A stretch of DNA of 64,000 nucleotides, from positions 2,719,867 through 2,783,866 of the forward strand of contig NZ_KI912532.1 in NCBI RefSeq assembly GCF_000519045.1. The letters run 5' to 3'. This document shows, piece by piece, positions 22,150-31,775 of this stretch. The translations under genes were made by a program, and so were the position numbers. Below the pieces are notes generated by a model. It was not told the origin of the DNA and ran no database searches. It was given only the letters and a program-made list of their open reading frames with translations. The number at the start of each line of letters is the position of its first letter. Position 1 is the first letter of the stretch. The stretch is from Dechloromonas agitata is5. GTDB taxonomy: Bacteria > Pseudomonadota > Gammaproteobacteria > Burkholderiales > Rhodocyclaceae.

Positions 22150-22950
22150 TCACTGGCCGGCCAGACGGAACTCGATACGTCGGTTCTTCGCGCGGCCTTC
22201 CACGGTGTCGTTGGGCGCCACTGGCTGATCCGGCCCAGCGCCTACGGCGCTCAGTGAATCGGCCGGAACGCCCTTCTCGGCGAGGTACTGCCGTACCGTA
22301 TCGGCTCGCGCCAGGCTGAGCATGACGTTGCCCTGGCGGTTACCCAGATTGTCGGTATGGCCGATCAACTGAATTTTCGGATTGCCGATTTGCCGGATCA
22401 CCGCCGCCATTTCATCGAGGATGGTCCGGCCGGCCGGGGTCAGCGTTGCCGAGCCGCTTTCGAACTCCACCACACGGTTCGACAAGGTCTTGTCAAGCAG
22501 GCTTTGTGCCTCGCCACCGGCCGCCACCAAGCCGTTGTCGATGGAATAGGTCGGGTTGAGCGAGGTTGCCAGGGTGCTGACCACCTGCTGGCGGAGCGCC
22601 TCGTTGCCAACCTGGCCCTTGATGGCGATCTGCGTACCATTCACCTGCAGCTGCCCCTTATGCACCTGCTTGAGGTTGGGCGTCAGGATCTTGGCCATGT
22701 TTTCCGACCAGTTCGGTGGTGGCACAACGCCCCCCACCTCCAGGCGATCGACCACGTTCTGCGCGCCGTAGAGTTCGCGCAAGCGAGTCAGGATGGCAGC
22801 CCGAGCCGCTTCATCGGGCACGGTTCCGCTGGCCACCACCTTTCCTGGCTCCTCGGCTGGTTTCGCAGGAACATGGGCAGTCTCGGCGAAGACGGCAGTC
22901 TGGCAGGCCAGACAGGAAACTAATACAAAGAGGGAGAATTTCATGTTCAT
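22150..22950 (-). CDS. OmpA/peptidoglycan-binding periplasmic protein of the T6SS operon
   Basis: At 266 residues, a signal peptide (KFSLFVLVSCLACQTAVFAE) leads into BON-like repeats and an OmpA_C domain (residues 155-266) with IQLIGHTDNLGN, LSLARADTVRQYLAEKG and AKNRRIEFRL. Such proteins anchor the T6SS membrane complex to peptidoglycan, a role otherwise filled by a domain of TssL or by TagL. Its start overlaps the TagF stop (ATGA), so it belongs to the operon. Confidence 0.8.
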   Translation of the reverse strand: MNMKFSLFVLVSCLACQTAVFAETAHVPAKPAEEPGKVVASGTVPDEAARAAILTRLRELYGAQNVVDRLEVGGVVPPPNWSENMAKILTPNLKQVHKGQLQVNGTQIAIKGQVGNEALRQQVVSTLATSLNPTYSIDNGLVAAGGEAQSLLDKTLSNRVVEFESGSATLTPAGRTILDEMAAVIRQIGNPKIQLIGHTDNLGNRQGNVMLSLARADTVRQYLAEKGVPADSLSAVGAGPDQPVAPNDTVEGRAKNRRIEFRLAGQ

Positions 22951-23930
22951 TCGCCTAAAAATACTTCACGGAACGTGCTGATCGCCTGTTCCAGGGAGAT
23001 ATGCGGCTGGGCCAAGTACGACGACAACTTCGCTACACCGTAGTCATCGATCAGCGCCGATTGATCCTCGACCCATTCCGGGTCGATCAGGGGAATGAGC
23101 CGATCAGCTGCGCTGTCCGGCGACAAGGTTGCGACCAGCGTTGCCGGTGAGGAGCCGTTGAAGCCGATGATCAGGCGGGGTTGCTGGTCACGTCGCTCGA
23201 CGATCAGTTGCAGTTCGACCAGCGTCCGGCGCAGGAAGGCGGTCAGCAGATAGAGCCAGAATGCGGCGACCAGATTGCGATTCCGTTCATCGGCCGGCAA
23301 CGGCAGCACGATCTCCTTGTCGATAGCGATGTGCCCCTGACCCAGTGCCGGGCGCATCAGCAAACCGATAGCCAGAATGATGCGCCTGACGGCGTCGGTG
23401 CTGTGAGCACCGATCAGCGATGCCAGCGAATCGAGACTGCTGCGCCGCACGAAATTGCCCAGGGGATCACTACCCATTGCGGCCTCGAAATCGGCTGCGC
23501 AATCCACGGTATCCAGATCCGCCATGATTTCCGCCACTTCGGCCCCGCTGGTGCCGGATTCGGCAATGCCGGCCAGCACACCGAAGCAATGCGCCAATCC
23601 GGCAGGGGCGCAACGGAACATCAGCGCATCGTCGCGCTCGATGGTAGCGGCAACGATCAAAGGGAAGCGGCGTCCCGATGAATCCAGGCTGGGCCGCAAG
23701 TGGCCGGCGACCGACAGGCGGCTGCGTGCCCCGACGAAGACGAAATCGACGCTACAAGCGGTGTCGTAGGCCATCTTCCAGCGCGGGTCTTCCGACAGGC
23801 GTTCCATGCCTTGCGACACCCAGCGGTCAAGCACACCGATCAGCTGGTGCTGGCTATTTCCCTTGATGAAGTCGCCGCGCGACGGAATCTTGCCAAAACA
23901 AGTCGCCGGAGATGAGATGAGCTTGCTCAT
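22947..23930 (-). CDS. tagF: T6SS-associated protein TagF
   Basis: At 327 residues, the N-terminus CFGKIPSRGDFIKGNSQHQL and PSLDSSGRRFPLIVAATI are signatures of the TagF/ImpM (DUF2094) family. TagF represses T6SS firing post-translationally in other bacteria. The first codons overlap the TssM stop, and the end overlaps the OmpA-like gene. Confidence 0.87.
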   Translation of the reverse strand: MSKLISSPATCFGKIPSRGDFIKGNSQHQLIGVLDRWVSQGMERLSEDPRWKMAYDTACSVDFVFVGARSRLSVAGHLRPSLDSSGRRFPLIVAATIERDDALMFRCAPAGLAHCFGVLAGIAESGTSGAEVAEIMADLDTVDCAADFEAAMGSDPLGNFVRRSSLDSLASLIGAHSTDAVRRIILAIGLLMRPALGQGHIAIDKEIVLPLPADERNRNLVAAFWLYLLTAFLRRTLVELQLIVERRDQQPRLIIGFNGSSPATLVATLSPDSAADRLIPLIDPEWVEDQSALIDDYGVAKLSSYLAQPHISLEQAISTFREVFLGE

Positions 23931-26900
23931 GCGCCCTTCCCTCCCTGGCTGGCCGAAGCCGTCTCGGAAGCGGTGGCCGGACTGGCTTCAGCCCCCTGCT
24001 CTGGTGCCCTGCCGGCCTTGCCGGAGGCCACCGCACGCGGCAGGACAATGCCGGCCAGACCACGCTGTCCCTCGCTGCCAGTGCTCGCCTGAACATCTGG
24101 GCTGCTAACAATCTTTAGATCGATGCCGACTTCGACTCCATCGGTCAACCAGGTCAAATGAAAGGCTCCGTCGGGCAGGCGGGTACGCTTCGCTGCGTTG
24201 ATCATCTTTTCCAGGCCAAAACGTCCGGGAACATTGACCACCTCGACGACCTTGCCCTCGAAAGTGGTGGCGACAATTTTGGCGCCCGGCGCTCCGGATG
24301 GATTTGGCCAGACGAAATTGGCCCATTGCGCGACGCCGTTGCGGTAATTCAATTTCTGACCATCGATTTCGATCACGTAGCCGGTAGTGCCCGGCGAAGC
24401 CTGGGGGCGTAACATGAAGGCGGTTTGTGCCTCACTGCCACTCCCCGCGTTGCCGCCCGCCGCACCGGCCGCACCACCTTCGAGCGGCGAAACCCAGCGG
24501 GCAAAATCATTCATGAATTCTGCCTGCAATGTAATACCCAGATCGCCCCAGGTGCGCGGCGTGATGGTGTTGCCACGCCGGACGACCAGCGGCCCCATCG
24601 CACTTTCGACATACTTGGAAATGGCGCCTTCCGGGCCAAACATCTGGCCGATTTCGGTCGGCGATGCCTCGATATTCGACTTGGCGGCAAAGGGGTACTT
24701 GATTGCCAGCTTGCGGTTGAACGGCTCATAAACCTGGGCTTCCCAGGTCTTGTTCAGCTCCTCCGAAGCCGGTCGGATGATTGACGCATAGGACTGCAGC
24801 AGGGGCCTGACCAGAAGCGGGCGCAGCACAGCGCGCTGGTTATCCGGCAGGCCGGTCAGCATTTGCTCGTCGACGAAGCGCAAGGTTTCGGCCAGTTCGG
24901 AGCCATTGCCGTCGATCGTCTCACGCATCAGCTTGAGCGAGCCTGGCCCGGGATCGCCGTGGTTCTTCAACTGGTTCAAGCGGGTACGCACCTTCGACAG
25001 TTGTTTGAGATAGGTATCGACCAGCGGATCGGCCTTGTCGCGCGGCATGACCAGGCGGCCAAAACCGGCGAATTCCTTGCCGATCGGCCCCATCGGGATT
25101 TCGTGCTGTTTGCCGGAAACATTGACATCGACTTGCACCCGGCTCGGCGCCATCTGCAGCACCGAGCGCTTGAACCACTCGATGAAGCCCTTTTGCACCC
25201 GTTCCAGGCCGAGATTGGCCATCGCCGGGTTGTCCCAGGCTGTCTGGTCGAATACCACCTTGATCACGGTGCCAATCGGCGACATTTGCGGATCGCCCAA
25301 GCGATCCATCGCGGCAACGGCTTCGGGGAAGGTTTCGAAGGAAGCGACGCTGACCCCCTGCACGAATTGCCGCCACTCCTCCGCGTAATCACGCTTGTAC
25401 ATGGCAACCAGGGATTTCTGGATCTGTTCCGGGCTGCCTTCAAGCGTCAGATCATCCTTGGTCGAGGTCTGCAGCACCCAGTCAGTGTTGCTCTGCTCGT
25501 TGGTGGCTGCGTCCTTGATGGCATTCTGCACGTAATCCCGCCAGGCCTCGACAGTAAAGGCACCCGACACGACATGGCTCCCGGCCACCAGCGCCGCATT
25601 GTCCTGCCCGACGATGGTGGCTACGCTCACAGGCGTAAAGCGGGTCGAGGCACGGGCCTTGATTTCGGCATAGACCCGCTCAGCCGCAGGCATGCCGCGC
25701 ACCACCTGGCGCAGTTTGTCGCGCACATCGTCGACCAGCACCAAGTTATTGGCGATCAGCGGCCAGGCCGGGTCATTGGCGTGTTCGAGGTGGAAGGTCA
25801 GGATACGGCCAGCCGAGCGGATCATCTGCTCCCGGCTCATGGTGCCGCGATTGGCTTCCAGCCAGCCGCGCCAGAAGCGGGTGACTTGGTCGGACAGATG
25901 TCCGACATCGACATGCTCGCGGCTGGACAGCATCAGATAGGTCTTCAGTGCGTTGTAACTGTCCTCAACATCAGCCGGCGAGGCATCCTTGTACTGTCTG
26001 CTGCCACTCGCCTTGGCCGTCGTGGCCGCTTGCGGCTTGAGCCGGTCGCCGTGCGCATTGACCTCATTCAAGAAGGCTTCGAGATTTTCCTTGACCGGTT
26101 GCAGCATCAGATTGCTGACACCAGCGAAATATTCGTGGCGCAGGCGCTCGGCCATCCGTTCTCCCTGATAGAGGCCAAGGCCGATGGACAACGGATGTTC
26201 GTGGTTGAACTGTTCGAGCTGGGCCAGCCGGTCCTGAATGATTTCCAGGGCTTCGAGACGCGACTGCAGGTCGATCCTGCCCTCCTGAATCCGGACAGCC
26301 TTGACCAGATCCTGTTCGACATTGGCCAGCAGGCTACGGTTGTTCACATAGGACCAATTCCAGCCGCCGAGAGCCAGACCAAGGCAGCACAGCGCACCGA
26401 GCACCGCAAACTGGCGCAGGCGTGCCTTGGCCCGGGTGGTGTGCTGACGAACCAGGTTGCGGTCCGGGAAGATCACCTTGGAGAACAGCTCCTTCAGGAA
26501 ATAGCCATGGCTGAGCGCCGCACGGACCTGACCAGAGCTACCGCCCTGCAACGAGAACTTGCGCAGGATGCGGTCATTCGTCACCGGCTGGATATCATTG
26601 CCCTGGATTGCCGAGGTGATGTAGAAGCCGCGGAAAACCGGCTTGAACTGGAAGGGGTTGTCCTCGAACAGGGTCGCAATGAACGCCTTGAGGGCCGGCT
26701 TGATCGACGCGAACTCGGAGGGGAAGGTCAGCAACCCGGGCGGCGTGTTCTCGCCCTGCTGGCGCGACATCTGGGCCACACTCATGGCGCGGAGGCCTTC
26801 ATACAACTCGTCGAAATGCTTGTCGAACAGCGCTATCAGTTCATTGCCGCTAGCCTGTGCGTAGGGTATGGTCGCCCCCCACACGCGGTCCCGCTCATTC

Positions 26901-27724
26901 CAGTCGAGATCGACAAAAAATTCGTGGAAACCGGGGATCAGGTCTGCCTTGGTGAAGAGCACATAAACCGGTGCGAATACCTCGAGCTTTTCGGTCAATT
27001 CCTGCACCCGCTGGCGCAGGCTCTTCGCCAGGTTGATGGCAAAACTGGGCGAATTGCCCATCAATTCCCCGATGCTGACCGTCACGATGATGCCGTTGAT
27101 CGGCGCCCGTGGCCGGTTCTTTTTGAGCAGACCGAGAAATCCCAGCCATTCCTCACGGTCTTCCTCATGCACCGAGTAACGCCCGGCCGTGTCGAGCAGA
27201 ATGCCCTCGGTGGTGAAGAACCAGTCGCAATTTCGCGTCCCGCCAATTCCCTTGATGACGGCATCACCCCCGTCGTCGAACGGAAACTTGAGGCCGGAGT
27301 TGACCACAGCCGTGCTCTTGCCGGCTGCCGGATTGCCAATCGTCATGTACCAGGGGAGTTCATAGAGCGCTTCCGCCCCCGACATCTGACCAAGTTTGGA
27401 GGTTTTGATCGTTTTCACGGCTTCCAGCATGCGTTGTCGAAGCGCCTGGATTTCAGCCGCGGCCGCCCCGCTCACTCGCTTGCTCGCCTTGTCGGCCTGC
27501 TGTTCAAGCATTGAGCCGATGGCTTCGCTCGCCTGCCGCGACTTTTTCCGGCGATAAAGCCATACGCCCCCCCAGACGGCGAGGATGACCGCGCTGGCAA
27601 TTACCGCCCAGAGCATGGCGACCTTGAGTGTCTTCGCTCCCAGGAAGAAAAATGTGGATATGGCTGCGATGCCGATGAAGGAAAGGAAGCGGGAGTCAGT
27701 CAGGAAGTTGCGAAGTTGGTACAT
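23927..27724 (-). CDS. tssM: T6SS inner-membrane core protein TssM (IcmF)
   Basis: At 1265 residues, I chose ATG 27724 (MYQLRNFLTDSRFLSFIG) because the longer reading is a shadow of the upstream gene. Two N-terminal membrane helices (residues 12-60) are followed by a GTPase-like domain with Walker A GNPAAGKSTAVVN, then a third helix (LRQFAVLGALCCLGLALGGW) and a long periplasmic part ending in IcmF/DUF1215-type repeats. TssM forms the trans-envelope channel with TssL and TssJ, which are not encoded in this window. Confidence 0.92.
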   Translation of the reverse strand: MYQLRNFLTDSRFLSFIGIAAISTFFFLGAKTLKVAMLWAVIASAVILAVWGGVWLYRRKKSRQASEAIGSMLEQQADKASKRVSGAAAAEIQALRQRMLEAVKTIKTSKLGQMSGAEALYELPWYMTIGNPAAGKSTAVVNSGLKFPFDDGGDAVIKGIGGTRNCDWFFTTEGILLDTAGRYSVHEEDREEWLGFLGLLKKNRPRAPINGIIVTVSIGELMGNSPSFAINLAKSLRQRVQELTEKLEVFAPVYVLFTKADLIPGFHEFFVDLDWNERDRVWGATIPYAQASGNELIALFDKHFDELYEGLRAMSVAQMSRQQGENTPPGLLTFPSEFASIKPALKAFIATLFEDNPFQFKPVFRGFYITSAIQGNDIQPVTNDRILRKFSLQGGSSGQVRAALSHGYFLKELFSKVIFPDRNLVRQHTTRAKARLRQFAVLGALCCLGLALGGWNWSYVNNRSLLANVEQDLVKAVRIQEGRIDLQSRLEALEIIQDRLAQLEQFNHEHPLSIGLGLYQGERMAERLRHEYFAGVSNLMLQPVKENLEAFLNEVNAHGDRLKPQAATTAKASGSRQYKDASPADVEDSYNALKTYLMLSSREHVDVGHLSDQVTRFWRGWLEANRGTMSREQMIRSAGRILTFHLEHANDPAWPLIANNLVLVDDVRDKLRQVVRGMPAAERVYAEIKARASTRFTPVSVATIVGQDNAALVAGSHVVSGAFTVEAWRDYVQNAIKDAATNEQSNTDWVLQTSTKDDLTLEGSPEQIQKSLVAMYKRDYAEEWRQFVQGVSVASFETFPEAVAAMDRLGDPQMSPIGTVIKVVFDQTAWDNPAMANLGLERVQKGFIEWFKRSVLQMAPSRVQVDVNVSGKQHEIPMGPIGKEFAGFGRLVMPRDKADPLVDTYLKQLSKVRTRLNQLKNHGDPGPGSLKLMRETIDGNGSELAETLRFVDEQMLTGLPDNQRAVLRPLLVRPLLQSYASIIRPASEELNKTWEAQVYEPFNRKLAIKYPFAAKSNIEASPTEIGQMFGPEGAISKYVESAMGPLVVRRGNTITPRTWGDLGITLQAEFMNDFARWVSPLEGGAAGAAGGNAGSGSEAQTAFMLRPQASPGTTGYVIEIDGQKLNYRNGVAQWANFVWPNPSGAPGAKIVATTFEGKVVEVVNVPGRFGLEKMINAAKRTRLPDGAFHLTWLTDGVEVGIDLKIVSSPDVQASTGSEGQRGLAGIVLPRAVASGKAGRAPEQGAEASPATASETASASQGGKGA

Positions 27725-27740
27725 CGTGATTGGACTTTGC

Positions 27741-29162
27741 TCAAGTGCTGCTGGATTGGGTGTCGGGGTTGGGGGCAAAAGGCAGGACGAGAAGTGCGCC
27801 CCGCTCGAGCGGGTGCTGGTTGCTGATGCACAGGACGGGTGCCTCACTGGCCAGGACCTTGCCCCGGGCGCAGGCCAGCGCTGCCAGGCTGCCGATGGGC
27901 GATAGCGTGCCAACCAGTGTGCCGAGTGCCAGGCAGTCCTGGATCGGGTCGAGATGCTCGCCATGCGGGCCAAGCCCTTCCAGCGCCTCGGTCAGATGAC
28001 GGGGGCGATGATCGGTGTCGAGCAGGACCGCTTTGATTGCGGCCGGCTCAACCCCCGTCAGGTCAAGCAAACCGGTGACCAACTGCTCGATAAGCTTGCC
28101 GCCAATTCGCCCGCCCGCGTCGACCGGCTTGTCACGCCGTGCGGCGTTGAGGCGGGTGACACACACACCATCGACCAGATCCAGTAGCGCGATCAACTCC
28201 TGTCTGGCAAGAATGAGCGCAACCGCACCTTCGCCCGGGATCTGTCGCTGTTGCTGGTGTGCCGAAAAGAGGCGGTTCTCCGACTCCCAGCGGGCCACCG
28301 TCTGCTCGTCGACCGCCGAGGATGCACCAAGCAGAAGGCGTATTTCGGAAGGGGGGGCATCACGATTGGCTCGCAAGATAAGCTCATCGAGCGCCAGCAG
28401 GGCATCGAGTTCGTGTGTGGCCGACCGCAGGGTGATCGTCAAGCTTTCCTCCGGCAGCCTGGTGGCTAGGCAACCTTGCAACCATGTCTTCAGCGGGGCG
28501 AGATCAAGTTCCATCCAGGCGGCAGGCACGAGCCAGTCGACACGCAGGCTGGCTTTTTCTTCCATCTGTTCGAGCAGATCACGCAACCGTTCGATACTCG
28601 CCTCCAGAACTCGCTCCGCCAGGGCCAAGGCGCGCATCACCTCCCCCCGCTCAACAAAGGCGCGTGGGGCGGCAGATTCTTCGATCAAGGTGTCGATCAG
28701 CGTGTCGACATCGAGGTCGGGTACCTCTGCCACAAAGACGGGATAGCCACTGTCGTTGGTCAGGCGCGTGCTCGGTTCCGGGCGTTTGCCATCGGCCAAC
28801 GCCGCCAGCGTATCGTCGACCGTATCGCCACCAGCCGTCACGATGAACGCATCGATCAAACCAAGCGTAAAAGCCCGCTCGGCCGCCGCTGTTTTGGCTG
28901 TGGCCAGAGCCAGCGGATCCTCATCGCGCAGGCCGGATTCTGGCCTCGGCAATGCTTCCGGCGGTTTCTTCAAATGGTCGATGAAGCCACGCAGCAGCAG
29001 GAATCCGCCAACCAGTGCCAGCGGCAATGCCACCAGGTACAAGCCCAGATCCAGTTGGCTCGGCGCATGGTCGTTCGACTGCCACCAGCCGAGAACCAGG
29101 CCCCAAACCAGCCCAAAGGTGAGCAGGCAGCCGCCGAGCAGCTTCAATCCGTTTGGCCACAT
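27741..29162 (-). CDS. Unrecognised inner-membrane protein of the T6SS operon (473 aa)
   Basis: Two membrane helices lie near the N-terminus (KLLGGCLLTFGLVWGLVLGW and LYLVALPLALVGGFLLLRGF). They are followed by about 400 soluble, acidic, Leu/Ala/Asp-rich residues without a motif I recognise. It sits 14 bases from PAAR and 16 bases from tssM, so it is translated with the membrane core. It is too long for TssL and has the helices at the wrong end. A TssM partner or accessory is a reasonable inference. Confidence 0.75.
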   Translation of the reverse strand: MWPNGLKLLGGCLLTFGLVWGLVLGWWQSNDHAPSQLDLGLYLVALPLALVGGFLLLRGFIDHLKKPPEALPRPESGLRDEDPLALATAKTAAAERAFTLGLIDAFIVTAGGDTVDDTLAALADGKRPEPSTRLTNDSGYPVFVAEVPDLDVDTLIDTLIEESAAPRAFVERGEVMRALALAERVLEASIERLRDLLEQMEEKASLRVDWLVPAAWMELDLAPLKTWLQGCLATRLPEESLTITLRSATHELDALLALDELILRANRDAPPSEIRLLLGASSAVDEQTVARWESENRLFSAHQQQRQIPGEGAVALILARQELIALLDLVDGVCVTRLNAARRDKPVDAGGRIGGKLIEQLVTGLLDLTGVEPAAIKAVLLDTDHRPRHLTEALEGLGPHGEHLDPIQDCLALGTLVGTLSPIGSLAALACARGKVLASEAPVLCISNQHPLERGALLVLPFAPNPDTQSSST

Positions 29163-29176
29163 TTCGTCTCTAACAC

Positions 29177-29443
29177 CTAGTCCGTGGTCAGCGACTGGCT
29201 GGCGATCAAGGTTGCACCACAGGCTGTCTTGTCACCATGACGGGCTGCCGGGCGACCGTCGATCAACATGCTCGGATCACCCGTCACGATGGTCGTCACC
29301 CGCCCATGTCCTTGCTTCGGGCAGGTCACCTTGTCACCGACACGGGCTACACCCTTGCCGTTGCAGTCGCTGGTCTCCGAGGCCGAGATGACCACCCCGC
29401 CATGATCAGTCTTGTCGCCCAGCAAAATAAACGGTCTGCTCAT
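29177..29443 (-). CDS. PAAR-domain spike-tip protein
   Basis: At 88 residues, starting at ATG 29443 (MSRPFILLGDKTDHGGVVIS). The PAAR pattern is clear: GDKTDHGG, GKGVARVGDKVTCPKQGHG, MLIDGRPAARHGDKTACGA. PAAR proteins cap the VgrG trimer with a metal-binding cone. No C-terminal toxin domain is fused. The start overlaps the stop of the M15 peptidase gene. Confidence 0.9.
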   Translation of the reverse strand: MSRPFILLGDKTDHGGVVISASETSDCNGKGVARVGDKVTCPKQGHGRVTTIVTGDPSMLIDGRPAARHGDKTACGATLIASQSLTTD

Positions 29444-30303
29444 CCACGACTCCCTGTGCTTTGTATTCCCCGGCCCAGTACGCCGGCGCGGCGCAACTCG
29501 ACGTGACCGTAGTCCTGCATTTTCCAGTTGCCCCCCCAAGTTAGCCCGACCTGTGCGGCGATCTCGCCATAGAGCTGGTAGCCCCGCATGGCCCAGGGGT
29601 CGCGCTCGGAGATGACTACCTTGCCATCCCGGAAAAAGGCTGAGTCCGCTGCCAGTCCGTGCTGGTGATAGCTCATGTTTGCCGCCGCCTGGGTGACGTG
29701 CGCGCCCAGTTCAAACAGGCTGGCCTGCCTCTCCGGGCTGCGATATCCCTCGATCAACACCATCTCGTAGCCATGCCGTTCCTTCATCAGCCGGAAGACA
29801 ACCAGCAGGCGCTGCATGAATTCGGGATCAAGCAGCTGCCAGTTGCGACTGGCTTGAGCAGCATCCGGTCGAACCATTTCGACCTCACGCGTCGTGAATG
29901 CTTCTGGCGGCAACGGCAAAGGTGGCGCCAGTTGCTCGCCTTCCAGCAGGATGGCGATCTGCCGGTCAGCAACACTCAACTCATCCGCAAAATCAAAGAC
30001 CGCCGGTTTTTTGATGAGCAGCGCGAGCGACGCCGGTGTAACGAGTACGAGGAATGCGCCAAACACGAGGGCGGGATTGCTTGAAATAAATAGTTTCCCC
30101 TCACCAGCCGATTGTTTGAGTGAAAGATTCAGGCGTCGTGAACTCGCGAAAAACCAGCAGCCGGCGCGCAAGAACGGCCACTTTCCAGCGTTCAGGAAAG
30201 CAGCCAGGGCGGCGAAAAGTCGATCGCGACAGGCAGGAAAAACAAGCACCGCCACACCGGTCACAACAATCAGAAAATAAGCCAACACTACAGCCGGAAC
30301 CAC
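29440..30303 (-). CDS. Membrane-anchored M15 (VanY/D,D- or L,D-) peptidase, TagX-like
   Basis: At 287 residues, one N-terminal helix (VVLAYFLIVVTGVAVLVF) and a second near residue 80 come before the peptidase domain (residues 160-275). Its zinc motifs are SYHQHGLAADSAFF (SxHxxGxAxD) and YGHVEL. Acinetobacter TagX is an M15-type peptidoglycan hydrolase that opens the cell wall for T6SS insertion, and the same role fits this first gene of the operon. Confidence 0.75.
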   Translation of the reverse strand: MVPAVVLAYFLIVVTGVAVLVFPACRDRLFAALAAFLNAGKWPFLRAGCWFFASSRRLNLSLKQSAGEGKLFISSNPALVFGAFLVLVTPASLALLIKKPAVFDFADELSVADRQIAILLEGEQLAPPLPLPPEAFTTREVEMVRPDAAQASRNWQLLDPEFMQRLLVVFRLMKERHGYEMVLIEGYRSPERQASLFELGAHVTQAAANMSYHQHGLAADSAFFRDGKVVISERDPWAMRGYQLYGEIAAQVGLTWGGNWKMQDYGHVELRRAGVLGRGIQSTGSRG

Positions 30304-30502
30304 GCATCAATCTCACGGTACAGGCCTGAATCCGCCAGCCGAATAGCCACGAATGCAGGCGTCATTAGTCATCCGTCCTATTTTAATGCAAATGGATTTT
30401 TTTATGAACTTATCGTAGTCTTGCGGCGATTCTCGCTGAAATCCAATATCGATCAGCGATCAGCATCAATGCATAGCCCGATAGAACATCAGAAAGACCG
30501 CA

Positions 30503-31057
30503 ATGAGCATCTTGCAAGATCTGGATCCGCAGTACGCAAAACTTCACAAACAACCCTTGATGACTCCCAAGGCCACGACATGGATGGGGGTACTCTTGCT
30601 TGTTTTGGGATCGGTCTACTGGTTCGCAACTGACCGTCCGGTCAGGAAAGAAGCCGCCGAAGTGGTGCCGTCGCTACGATCGACGGCACCTGGCAAAAAT
30701 TCGGGGACGGATGGCGTAGATGCCAAAAAGGAGATTCCCGTCGCCGGGAGTGAACTGCCCGCCCCCCCACTCGCCAACAACAGCGCGACAATCAATGCTT
30801 CTGTCCCGGCGCCGCGCCTTGCATCTGAGGTTGTTCAGGAAAATGCCCGCACCAGTCTGGCCGATGCGGAATATCGCCGGCAAAAACCGGCAGCTGCCAC
30901 ATCCGACAAAGCGCTCAAGCAGGTTGTGCAGAAAAATGAACGCCGCAACGGAAGCAACCGGTCGCCCAACCGGAATGGGAATGAAAAAAAACAGCCCGGC
31001 AGCAACAAGCCAATGCAGGAGCGTGATGTAGATATCATCACGGCGATTGTCCGTTGA
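30503..31057 (+). CDS. Single-pass membrane protein of unknown function (184 aa)
   Basis: A cytoplasmic N-terminus of about 25 residues (MSILQDLDPQYAKLHKQPLM), a helix (TTWMGVLLLVLGSVYWFA) and a long, polar, Lys/Asn/Ala-rich periplasmic tail of low complexity. It is divergent from the T6SS operon and may be regulated from the same 199-bp region. No known domain. The tail suggests a spacer or a peptidoglycan-facing part. Confidence 0.65.
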   Translation: MSILQDLDPQYAKLHKQPLMTPKATTWMGVLLLVLGSVYWFATDRPVRKEAAEVVPSLRSTAPGKNSGTDGVDAKKEIPVAGSELPAPPLANNSATINASVPAPRLASEVVQENARTSLADAEYRRQKPAAATSDKALKQVVQKNERRNGSNRSPNRNGNEKKQPGSNKPMQERDVDIITAIVR

Positions 31058-31115
31058 CGCGGCAGTCCACTTGCCCATTGGCCGGTTGCAGGGCCACCGG
31101 CCATTCAATTGCCGA

Positions 31116-31775
31116 TCAACGGACCTCGATGGTCACACTGCGTCCGGAATGGCCGCCAGCCTGACGCAAAAGAGCAGCGATATCGGTATTGCCGTTCTTC
31201 AACGCGATATCCAGCGCGGTCTCCCCAGTATCCAGCTTGAGGTTGGGATCAGCCTTTCTGGAAAGAAGAAGTTTAACGACATCGGCATGACCGCCGCGCG
31301 CCGCTGCGATCAGTGCCGTCGTGCCGTTCTCGCTCGGCGAATTGACATCCGCTCCCGCCTCGACGAGGCGCTTTGCAATCTCCAGATGTCCGCTGAATGC
31401 CGCATAAGACAAGGGGGTCCAGCCGCTCATGTTGACCGTTGCTCCCGCCTTGATCAGCAGTTCGACAACCGGCAGGTGGCCGCGAAAGGCGGCCAGGCGC
31501 AGTGCGGTATCGCCGGCCGAGTTGCGTGCATTGAGCTTGGCACGCTGACTGATCAGGAAGCTGACCAGTTCGGCATGCCCATCCCGCGCCGCCAGCATCA
31601 TCAGGGTGTTGCCGTCGATATCGGTGGTGTCGACCGAAGCGCCCTTACGCACCAGTTCGGAAATCGCAGCCGTGTCACCCATCTTCGCGCTGCTGATCAG
31701 ATCATCGTAGGTGGCAGCACCGACAACAGTCGAGAAGGCGAGAACCAGCAGCGTACCCAGCAGTTTTTTCTTCAT
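31116..31775 (-). CDS. Exported ankyrin-repeat protein
   Basis: At 219 residues, a signal peptide (KKKLLGTLLVLAFSTVVGA) is followed by five or six ankyrin repeats, with patterns such as GNTLMMLAARDGHAELVSFL and GWTPLSYAAFSGHLEIAKRL. It should act in the periplasm, probably as a protein-binding scaffold. It starts in the ATGA overlap with tatD. It may be linked to the outer side of the tatD operon by chance. Confidence 0.8.
   Translation of the reverse strand: MKKKLLGTLLVLAFSTVVGAATYDDLISSAKMGDTAAISELVRKGASVDTTDIDGNTLMMLAARDGHAELVSFLISQRAKLNARNSAGDTALRLAAFRGHLPVVELLIKAGATVNMSGWTPLSYAAFSGHLEIAKRLVEAGADVNSPSENGTTALIAAARGGHADVVKLLLSRKADPNLKLDTGETALDIALKNGNTDIAALLRQAGGHSGRSVTIEVR

Noticed and set aside
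24863-27514. 883-codon plus-strand open frame
   Set aside because: It is antisense to tssM, whose family match is clear. In GC-rich DNA with strong third-position bias, long antisense frames appear by chance.
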